Assembly (NCBI GenBank): GCA_041569895.1
Contig: JBFFXF010000120.1
Location: 1 to 20,591, forward strand
Direction: 5' to 3'
From: JBFFXF01 sp041569895
GTDB taxonomy: Bacteria; Planctomycetota; UBA8108; JACQVS01
Length of the DNA: 20,591 nt
Shown: positions 14,460-20,591 of the stretch, in pieces
Layout: every line of letters begins with the position of its first letter
How positions within the stretch are numbered: position 1 is the first letter of the stretch
Translations under genes and position numbers: made by a program
The notes under the pieces: model-generated
What the model saw: the letters and a program-made list of their open reading frames with translations, nothing else
Database searches by the model: none
What the model was told of the DNA's origin: nothing

Positions 14460-14507
14460 ATCGGAGTCGGAGTCGGTATCGGAGTCGGGAGTCGGAGTCG
14501 GGAGTCG
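14460..14507 (-). repeat. Family A repeat with 7-nt variants
   Basis: GACTCC/GATACC units on the minus strand, with GGGAGTC 7-nt variants at its right end. It runs straight into the 13-nt repeat. Confidence 0.9.
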
Positions 14508-14546
14508 GACCTCTGTCTCGGACCTCCGTCTCGGACCTCCGTCTCG
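14508..14546 (+). repeat. 13-nt tandem repeat, three copies
   Basis: GACCTCTGTCTCG, GACCTCCGTCTCG and GACCTCCGTCTCG in perfect tandem with one substitution. The array ends 4 nt before the stop codon of the sugar phosphate isomerase gene. It differs from families A and B in unit length. Confidence 0.9.
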
Positions 14547-14550
14547 AGCC

Positions 14551-15345
14551 TCAGGCTCCGATCAGCCGCTCCAGCAGATCCCGCGCCCGGCGCACGCCCT
14601 CCGCCTCCGCCAGCCGATCGCCCTCGTACTCGATGCCCACGAAGCCCTCGTAGCCCGCGTCGCGGACGAGGCCGATCATGCGGGCGAAGTCGATGGTGGT
14701 TTCCTCGCCGGTGGTGTCGTCGAAGTCGGCGCACTTGGCGCTGACGGCCTTCGCTCGCGGCATCAGGCGCGAGACCACCTCGTACGGGTCCGCGTCGGTG
14801 ACGGGGTTGCCGAAGTCGGGGAGGGTGCCGAAGTGGGGGTGCTTGACGCGGCGGAGGAGATCGAGGAGGAGGTCGAGGCGGCCCGAGATGCCGCCGTGGT
14901 TCTCGAGGAGCACGGCGATGCCGCGGGGGGAGGCGTACTCGACCAGTCGCGAGCAGCTCTCCGCGCACCGGGCGACGGCCTCGAGGTCGAGCGGGTGCTG
15001 CTCGCCGCCGGTGTTGACGCGGATCGCGTGGCAGCCGAGCGCGGCGGCGGCGTCGACCCACTTGTGGTGGTTCTCGGCCGCCGTGCGACGCGCCGCGGCG
15101 TCGGGGTCGCTCAGGTCGCCCTCGTCGTCGCACATGATCAGGAGGATGCGCACGCCGTGGTCGTCGGCGCGCCGGCGCAGCTCTGCGATCGTTCGCGCGT
15201 CGTGCCCCTCCATGAGCGCGTTGACCAGCTCGACCGCGCCGATGTCGAACTGCTCGCGCGCGATGCGGGGGAAGTCGAGGTTGGCGAGCTCGCCCGACTC
15301 GATGGCGCGGTGGAACGACCACTCGGCGAGGGAGATCTCGAGCAT
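14551..15345 (-). CDS. Sugar phosphate isomerase/epimerase (xylose isomerase-like TIM barrel)
   Basis: A 264-residue TIM-barrel protein of the AP-endonuclease-2/xylose-isomerase fold, which interconverts sugars or sugar phosphates using a divalent metal. The metal-ligand strands are visible: AVLLENHGGISGR (Glu), FGTLPDFGNP (Asp), KAVSAKCADFDD, and the C-terminal GFVGIEYEGD (Glu). The N-terminal SLAEWSFHRAI and the ending EAEGVRRARDLLERL are typical of a subfamily common in planctomycetes. No signal peptide is seen. I chose ATG 15345 with AGAGG just upstream. A GTG at 15360 overlapping the preceding stop as GTGA would add five residues and is also plausible. It follows the second isomerase gene, and the two are surely co-transcribed. 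The substrate cannot be assigned. Confidence 0.85.
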   Translation of the reverse strand: MLEISLAEWSFHRAIESGELANLDFPRIAREQFDIGAVELVNALMEGHDARTIAELRRRADDHGVRILLIMCDDEGDLSDPDAAARRTAAENHHKWVDAAAALGCHAIRVNTGGEQHPLDLEAVARCAESCSRLVEYASPRGIAVLLENHGGISGRLDLLLDLLRRVKHPHFGTLPDFGNPVTDADPYEVVSRLMPRAKAVSAKCADFDDTTGEETTIDFARMIGLVRDAGYEGFVGIEYEGDRLAEAEGVRRARDLLERLIGA

Positions 15346-15356
15346 GCGCCTCTCGC

Positions 15357-16334
15357 TCACGCCACCCAGGCGCCCTCGCTCTCGCCGTAGCCGTTTCGCG
15401 CCAGCGCCTCGTTGACGAGCGCGATGCTCCGGCGGTGGTCCTCGATGGCTCGCCGCTCGCCGATCTCGCGGCCGCGCTTGCCGGGGACCTCGAGCATCAA
15501 GAGCAACTCGGGCACGGTGAGCGTGTCGCGGATGGCGCGCACCAGGCGGTCGAGGTCGATGATGCCGCGATCGTCGCCAAAGTGGAACGTGTCCTGGAAC
15601 TCGCTGTCGGTGTTCTTCAGGTGGATCTCGTGGATGCGGCCCGGGAACGCCTCGAACCACGCCTGGAAGTCGCGGTCGCGCGGGTCGGCGCTCTCGTCCT
15701 CGCTGATGCCGTGTCCGGTGTCGTAGCAGATGCCGACCGGAACGGTGGTGTCGGCGTTGCGCCAGTGGTGGGCATCGAGGAGCTCGAGCGTCAGGCGGGA
15801 GTCCTCGATCGTCGAAAACCCCTCCCGGAACGTCGACGCCATCTCGATCAGCATCGACCCGATCCCGAGTCGCTTCGCGTCACTCATCCAGCGCCGCCAG
15901 ATACTGATCGCCGAATCGAAGAGCGACTGGAACTGCTCCGGATCGTCGGCGCGCTCCTTGTCCATGGTGAAGAGCGAGGCGGAGCAGTAGCGGGCGCCGT
16001 AGCATGCCGCCATCTCGAGGATCGACAGACCGACGCGGTAGGCCGCCTCGCGCACCTGGTGACGGTGGTGCGCGATGGCGCCGCAGTCGCGGTAGAAGGT
16101 CAGGACGCTGGCGATGTCGACGCCCCGGTCGCGGGCGTGCGCCGCCACGTCCCGGTGGAAGCGGCGGAACACCTCCGGCGACGTCTGGAAGAGCATCGGG
16201 CCGAAGTCGATGTCCGGGACCGCCTCAACCGTGCGCAGGCCGAGCTCGTCCCGGACGACGTCGATGGCCCTCCGTCGACCGTACACGAACTTGGCGAAAT
16301 TCAAATTGATGCCAAGTCGGATTCGTGGCGGCAC
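15357..16334 (-). CDS. Sugar phosphate isomerase/epimerase, second TIM-barrel paralogue
   Basis: A 325-residue protein of the same fold as its neighbour but only distantly similar. Metal-site segments are MLIEMAST (Glu), VGICYDTGHGIS (Asp and His), IHEIHLKNTD (His) and LLMLEVPGK (Glu), all in the expected order along the barrel. The start is GTG 16334-16332, with GGAGAG about 9 nt upstream on the minus strand. It is the first gene of a two-gene unit, and its stop lies 11 nt from the next ATG or overlaps the alternative GTG. Two different isomerases in tandem suggest consecutive steps on one unusual sugar or polyol, but no kinase, transporter or dehydrogenase is present to name the pathway. 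Confidence 0.82.
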   Translation of the reverse strand: MPPRIRLGINLNFAKFVYGRRRAIDVVRDELGLRTVEAVPDIDFGPMLFQTSPEVFRRFHRDVAAHARDRGVDIASVLTFYRDCGAIAHHRHQVREAAYRVGLSILEMAACYGARYCSASLFTMDKERADDPEQFQSLFDSAISIWRRWMSDAKRLGIGSMLIEMASTFREGFSTIEDSRLTLELLDAHHWRNADTTVPVGICYDTGHGISEDESADPRDRDFQAWFEAFPGRIHEIHLKNTDSEFQDTFHFGDDRGIIDLDRLVRAIRDTLTVPELLLMLEVPGKRGREIGERRAIEDHRRSIALVNEALARNGYGESEGAWVA

Positions 16335-16628
16335 GTCTTACTCTCCAGTGGTGCGGCAGTCTCGCGCCCGGGAGCCGGTTCCGGGAGACCCCTCCGGAAC
16401 GCCCCGGCGGCACGCCCCGCTGCATGAATTTGCCCTTTCGCCGCCGCCGGTTCCAGTTAGAATGTCGAGCAACGAGGACGCAATTCGCGTACCTGCGAAC
16501 TGCGTGGCGACACGTTCGGCAAGCAACTTTGGCGAGCAGCTCCGGGGATATCGGGACGCGCCCGAGCGTGATCTCCGGGAGCTATGGTACCATGATGCAG
16601 AGGCCACTCGTACTCGGTGTGGAGGTCC
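16335..16628. promoter_or_regulatory. Divergent intergenic region with weak promoter-like sites
   Basis: This 294-nt gap separates the minus-strand isomerase operon from the plus-strand HNH gene, so it must hold both promoters. On the minus strand TTGCGT, a 16-nt spacer and TCTAAC (near 16486-16459) make a moderate sigma70-like match. On the plus strand a perfect 10-nt palindrome ATGGTACCAT (16584-16593) lies about 35 nt before the HNH start and could be an operator. No families A or B repeats occur here, unlike the other gaps. Confidence 0.3.
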
Positions 16629-17228
16629 ATGTCAGAGAGCGCCTTATCGGAACCGACTCTGGTCCTCAACAAGAACTGGCTGCCGATCCGGGTCTGCACG
16701 GTGCGGCGCGCCCTGACGCTCGTCTGGAAGGACCTCGCGCGGATCATCGCGCCCGAGGACTATTCCGCGTACGACTTCCACAGCTGGTCTGACCTCCGGC
16801 CGAACGGAAGTTGCTCGACGATCCGCACGGTGTCGCTGGAGATCCGCGTGCCGGAGATCATCGTCCTGCGCGCGTTCGATCGCTTCACCAGGCCGCAGGT
16901 GGTCTTCTCGCGGCGCAACCTCTTCCGGCGCGACCGCAACACGTGCCAGTACTGCGGGAGCCGCTTCCCGACCGAGGACCTGTCGATCGACCACGTCGTT
17001 CCGCGATCGCTGGGCGGCGTCAGCAGCTGGACGAACTGCGTCGTGGCGTGCCTCCAGTGCAACTCCCGCAAGGGGAGTCGGAGCCTCGAGCAGGCCGGCA
17101 TGCGCCTCATCCGTCAGCCGCGCAAGCCGTCGCCGCAGATGGCGTTCTCGCTGCCGCTCGGGCGACGCAAGGCGAGCTGGGACCACTTCGTCAGCGAGAT
17201 CTACTGGAACACGGAGCTCGAGGCCTGA
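16629..17228 (+). CDS. HNH endonuclease family protein
   Basis: A 199-residue predicted metal-dependent nuclease. The N-terminal half TLVLNKNWLPIRVCTVRRAL is typical of a bacterial HNH family of about 170-200 residues. The core has the zinc-binding pair CQYCG, then LSIDHVVPRSLGG with the catalytic His and Asp, NCVVACLQCNSRKG with the Asn and the second CxxC pair, and finally RSLEQAGMRLIRQP. All HNH residues and four cysteines are intact, so it should be active. No toxin, restriction or recombinase partner is adjacent, and the cellular role of the family is not known to me. ATG 16629 is preferred because GGAGG lies 3 nt upstream. A GTG at 16617 is possible but overlaps that site. Confidence 0.88.
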   Translation: MSESALSEPTLVLNKNWLPIRVCTVRRALTLVWKDLARIIAPEDYSAYDFHSWSDLRPNGSCSTIRTVSLEIRVPEIIVLRAFDRFTRPQVVFSRRNLFRRDRNTCQYCGSRFPTEDLSIDHVVPRSLGGVSSWTNCVVACLQCNSRKGSRSLEQAGMRLIRQPRKPSPQMAFSLPLGRRKASWDHFVSEIYWNTELEA

Positions 17229-17302
17229 TTCCCTCGCGTCCCGCCGGACGCCGGCGGCACGGACGGCTCCGTGCGTTTCGAGAATCCGAAGAGCGACCGC
17301 TC

Positions 17303-20300
17303 GTGCTCTGGCGCAGCGCGCAGATCATCCTGGTCGGGGCCCTCGTGGCGCCGCTCCGGGCGCAGACCGTCGAGCTTCCCATCGTCGTGCATGCCGGCGT
17401 GGCGGCGGAGGTCTCGGGCGCTCCCGCTGCGCTCCCCGATCGGCCGTTCCGCGTCGCGTCGGGCCACGGCTACGTCGGCGGCGTGGCGCGCACGCTCTCC
17501 CGGTCCGCCGCGCGGGGTGGCGGCAGCGGCTGGCCGCTGGCGTGGCGCGAGGATCCCCGGCGGTACTCGTTCCGCCTGCCGAACGGCGAGTACTTGCTGC
17601 GGCTCTCGTTCGTCGAGACCGAGACCGCGCATCCGGGCGTGCGCGTCTTCGACGTCCTGGCCGAGAAACGGCCGTTCATCGAGCAGCTCGACATCGCGCG
17701 CGAGGCGGGTGACTTCCGCTGGCTGACCGTCGAGGGGCTCGTCGCCGTGCGGGACGGCTGGCTCGACATCGACTTCGAGAGCTCGCCGCTCGGCGGCGGC
17801 GATGAGCGGCGGACCAGCCGCCTTCCTCCGCGTGTCGGACGCATCGAGATCCTCGGGCCTCCGACAACGGTGCCCGCGACACCGGACGCGCCGGTGGCGC
17901 GGGGCTCGCCGGACTTCCGCCAGACGCGCGTCGAGTGGACGCCGCCCGGGACGCCCGGCGTCGTCGGCTACGGCATCTTCCGCGCGCCCGCCGAGGAGGG
18001 GCCCTACGAGAGCCTGACGCCGTATCCGCTGCTGTCGACCGAGTTCGTCGATCGCACCGTGGGTCGACGCGGCGAGTTCTTCTATCGCGTTCGCGCCTAC
18101 GGCATCGGCGGAGCCCAGAGCTCGCTCTCCGCGCCGGTCCGCGTGGCGCCGCTGCCTCCGGCCACCGGGAGCCTGGACATCTTCGAGCTCCGCGTGCAGG
18201 CGGACGATCTGCCGGGGCTGCTCACCCGGTCGACGGCGGATCGGCCCGTCGCCGGAAGCCTCCTCTTTCAGGGCCGCACGAACCCCGGGTGGATCCACGT
18301 CGAGACCGGGCCGCTCGACTGGCAGCTCCGCAAGAGCTTCCACCTCGATCTCGACAGCGGCCGGCGCTTCTCGGGGCGCAACCGCTTCCACTTCCTCGGC
18401 GAGACCGGCGACCCGACGCTGCTGCGCGAGGCGGTCTTCAGCGCCGTCGCCGAGCGCGCCGGGCTGCCGTCTCCGCGAGTCGACTTCGTGCGTCTTTTCC
18501 TCAACGGCGAGCACGAGGGGATCCGCGTCAACCGCGAGGCGATCGACGAGGACTTCCTCGAGCGCACGCGGCTCGATCGCCGCGGCGTGCTCGTCGCGAC
18601 CCACCTGCGCGGCGATCTGCCGCTCACCTGGGAGCCCTACGGCGAGCAGATCGACGGCGGCGGCGGCGGGCTCAGCGTGCTGACGACCTTCTACCACGAG
18701 CTGCTGCGCGTCGACGAGGCCGAGATCGACCGGTGGTTCGAGGAGCGCTTCTATCTCGATCGACTGCTGACCCGTCTCGCGGTGCTGGCGATCTGCGGGC
18801 GCTCGGACGGTGCGCCGGAGCCGCGCCGCCTGCTCGGCGACACGCGCAACGGCAAGTGGGACCTGTTGCCCGACCGGGCGCCCGAGGGGGCGTTCGGCGT
18901 GGTCTCGTTCGAGCAGCCCGCCGGGGCGGACGTCTCCCCCGAAGATGCGAGGCGAGCGATCCTCGGCCACGCGCTCGGAGGGGCGCCGGTGCCGGCGCCG
19001 GCGTGGCAGATCATCGAGACCCGCCTGCTCGGCCGCGCCTCGCTCCGCGCCAGGTACCTCGATCGCATCGAGCGTCTGCTCGACGGCGTGCTCACCGACG
19101 AGGTCTTCGACTCGATCGTCGATGAATTCCACGCGACGCTGGCCTCGGCCCGCCTCGCCACGGCCGACCTGTGGCCGTTCGACGACGGGCGGACCTTCGA
19201 GCGCGGTCCCGAGCTGCTCCGGGCGCACTTTCGAGCGCACCGCGAGGCGCTGCGGCGCGAGATCGCTCGCATTCGAGCGACGCCGGCTGCCGCGCCGGTG
19301 ATCGCGGGTTTCCTGCTGCGACCGGGCGAGCCGGCGCGGGCCGGCGAGCGCCTCGTGCCGTCGGCGGTGGCCTCGCTCGACGGCGCGTGGATCGAGATCG
19401 CCAACCGCGCCGAGACCGACGTCGACCTCGGCGACCTGCGGCTGTCGACCGATCCGTCGCGGCCCGGCGAATGGGCGTTGCCCTCCGTGCAGCTGCGGCC
19501 CGGCGAACGGCGCCGGATCACGCTCGGCACCGGTCGCGGGCCCTTCCACGCGCCGCTGCGACCCTCGCCCGGCGGCGGCGTGCTCCTCCTCGCCCGCGCC
19601 GACGAGCGCGGGCGGACGAGCGTCGTCGACGTGGTGTTCCACGGCCACCAGACGCCGGGCGTCGCCGCCGTGCGCGGGGAGGGGGACGAGTGGTCCTACC
19701 ACGGTCCTCTCCGTGGCGGGGCGGAGGGCGGCGACGGTGCGGGAGACGACGGTGCGGGAGACGACTCGGGCGCTGGCGGGAACGGTGGCAACGGCCCGCC
19801 CTCATGGCAATACACGTGGCGCATCGAGACGGACCGCGACGGCGGGTTGACGCTCGGCGTGCGACCCGGCTCGAGAGTCGAGGAGGTGCTCCTCTGCATG
19901 CGCCCGCCCGGGCAGCCGGACTTCGACGTCCACGCGATGACGTGGAACGACCGCGAGTTCTACTGGACGCGCCGGCTGCCACCGCCCGGGGGCCGCGCCG
20001 ACGCGCAGCGCCAGGCGTTCTTCTTCCTGGCGCGCGGCTCCGGCGGTCTCGAGCGCGCCTACCCGCTCACCGGCAGCGATCTGCCGTTCTGGACACCGAC
20101 GCGACCGCGCATCTTCATCAACGAGGTGCTGCCGCGCCCATCGGCGCAGGGGGGCTTCACCGAGTTCGTCGAGCTCTTCAACGCGGGCGACGAGCCGGTG
20201 TCGATCGACGGGATGTTCCTCACCGACAGGCGGCGGAACACGGTCAGGTGGCGCCTGACCGAGAAGCGACCGATTCCGCCGCGGGGCTTCCTCGTGCTGA

Positions 20301-20591
20301 GGGCGGACGGTCTCGGCCGGGGCAACCACGCGCCGTTCCGGCTCTCGAACTCGGGCGAGTACCTCGGCCTCTACCACCGCCACGAGGAGGGCAACATACT
20401 CGTCGACCAGATGACCTTCAGCGCCGTGCCGGTCGACCAGTCCTGGGGACGGCGGGAGGACGGCAAGAAGGGATTCCGGCGCTGGAAGGATCCGACGCCC
20501 GGCAAGCCGAACCTGCCACAGGTGCCCGAGGAGTACCGGCGCAAGAAGAAGCAGGAGGGGCAGGAGGCCGAGACGCCACCGGGCGCCGGGC
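17303..20591 (+). CDS. Secreted malectin/FN3/CotH/lamin-tail protein, 3' truncated
   Basis: The frame is open to the window edge, at least 1096 codons. From GTG 17303 residues 1-21 form a signal peptide (SAQIILVGALVAPLRAQ). About 22-160 is malectin-like (YSFRLPNGEYLLRLSFVE; WLDIDFES). About 195-285 is fibronectin type III (VEWTPPGTPGVVGYGIFR; FYRVRAYG). About 290-615 is CotH-kinase-like: RKSFHLDL keeps a candidate ATP-binding lysine, and RLFLNGEHEGIRVNREAID fits the family. The usual PWDLD aspartates, however, are replaced by LLPDRAPEG, so activity is doubtful. About 666-746 and 936-1072 are lamin-tail-like beta domains (WIEIANRAETDVDLGDLRL; FINEVLP and FVELFNAGDEPVSIDGMFL). A Gly/Asp linker lies at about 803-832. 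The last 20 or so residues are Lys/Glu-rich. Such proteins are typically exported and surface- or matrix-linked. It follows the HNH gene by 74 nt on the same strand, with no clear terminator between. Confidence 0.83.
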   Translation, partial: MLWRSAQIILVGALVAPLRAQTVELPIVVHAGVAAEVSGAPAALPDRPFRVASGHGYVGGVARTLSRSAARGGGSGWPLAWREDPRRYSFRLPNGEYLLRLSFVETETAHPGVRVFDVLAEKRPFIEQLDIAREAGDFRWLTVEGLVAVRDGWLDIDFESSPLGGGDERRTSRLPPRVGRIEILGPPTTVPATPDAPVARGSPDFRQTRVEWTPPGTPGVVGYGIFRAPAEEGPYESLTPYPLLSTEFVDRTVGRRGEFFYRVRAYGIGGAQSSLSAPVRVAPLPPATGSLDIFELRVQADDLPGLLTRSTADRPVAGSLLFQGRTNPGWIHVETGPLDWQLRKSFHLDLDSGRRFSGRNRFHFLGETGDPTLLREAVFSAVAERAGLPSPRVDFVRLFLNGEHEGIRVNREAIDEDFLERTRLDRRGVLVATHLRGDLPLTWEPYGEQIDGGGGGLSVLTTFYHELLRVDEAEIDRWFEERFYLDRLLTRLAVLAICGRSDGAPEPRRLLGDTRNGKWDLLPDRAPEGAFGVVSFEQPAGADVSPEDARRAILGHALGGAPVPAPAWQIIETRLLGRASLRARYLDRIERLLDGVLTDEVFDSIVDEFHATLASARLATADLWPFDDGRTFERGPELLRAHFRAHREALRREIARIRATPAAAPVIAGFLLRPGEPARAGERLVPSAVASLDGAWIEIANRAETDVDLGDLRLSTDPSRPGEWALPSVQLRPGERRRITLGTGRGPFHAPLRPSPGGGVLLLARADERGRTSVVDVVFHGHQTPGVAAVRGEGDEWSYHGPLRGGAEGGDGAGDDGAGDDSGAGGNGGNGPPSWQYTWRIETDRDGGLTLGVRPGSRVEEVLLCMRPPGQPDFDVHAMTWNDREFYWTRRLPPPGGRADAQRQAFFFLARGSGGLERAYPLTGSDLPFWTPTRPRIFINEVLPRPSAQGGFTEFVELFNAGDEPVSIDGMFLTDRRRNTVRWRLTEKRPIPPRGFLVLRADGLGRGNHAPFRLSNSGEYLGLYHRHEEGNILVDQMTFSAVPVDQSWGRREDGKKGFRRWKDPTPGKPNLPQVPEEYRRKKKQEGQEAETPPGAG
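19733..19762 (+). repeat. 15-nt tandem duplication in the Gly/Asp linker
   Basis: GACGGTGCGGGAGAC occurs twice in perfect tandem, encoding DGAGD-DGAGD in the linker of the CotH protein. Perfect identity suggests a recent event. Confidence 0.9.

Noticed and set aside
17201..19702. 833-codon open frame on the minus strand
   Set aside because: It is antisense to the CotH/lamin-tail gene, is rich in Arg/Ala/Glu and has no domains. The plus frame has a signal peptide and clear domains.

Overview
The window is about 20.6 kb of very GC-rich bacterial DNA with strongly GC-biased third codon positions. A Planctomycetota (or near relative) is the best guess. The reasons are a secreted malectin/FN3/CotH/lamin-tail protein, paired xylose-isomerase-like sugar phosphate isomerases, a PhyH dioxygenase, an HNH protein of a family I associate with planctomycetes, and kinase-like membrane proteins. 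No marker gene such as rRNA or a ribosomal protein is present, so this is inference.

Layout. 1-597 (+) is the C-terminal part of a D-Ala-D-Ala carboxypeptidase that carries an in-frame Ser/Thr-Asp tandem repeat. 606-2807 is repeat-rich DNA around two minus-strand genes, a small HExxH zincin (792-1370) and a PhyH dioxygenase (2002-2712). 2923-14025 (-) is one long apparent operon. In transcription order it encodes a giant membrane pseudokinase with TIG/Ig-like domains, a lipoprotein, a dynamin-like GTPase, a possible Ser-Arg repeat microprotein and a divergent Hsp70-like ATPase. 14026-14550 is a repeat mosaic with a candidate promoter. 14551-16334 (-) holds two overlapping or adjacent sugar phosphate isomerase genes. 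16335-16628 is a divergent intergenic region. 16629-17228 (+) is an HNH endonuclease, followed by a large secreted CotH/lamin-tail protein that runs off the window (17303-20591, +).

Two points stand out. First, the four-gene dynamin/Hsp70/pseudokinase/lipoprotein cluster looks like a membrane-remodelling machine. A catalytically dead kinase on a single-span scaffold and a lipoprotein could mark a membrane site, with a GTPase and an Hsp70-type ATPase as the two energy-using parts. I know no characterised pathway with this composition.

Second, the spaces between genes are filled with two families of degenerate hexanucleotide repeats: family A (GAT/GAC-WCC, read as Ser/Thr-Asp) and family B (GGGAAC/GGGTAC/GGGACC, G-quadruplex-capable). 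Short elements that also look dispersed lie among them. The repeats reach into coding sequence in at least one and perhaps three places: inside the carboxypeptidase, at the PhyH start codon, and as the Ser-Arg microORF between the dynamin and Hsp70 genes. Coding family A is strictly hexameric, whereas non-coding family A contains frame-breaking 7-nt units.
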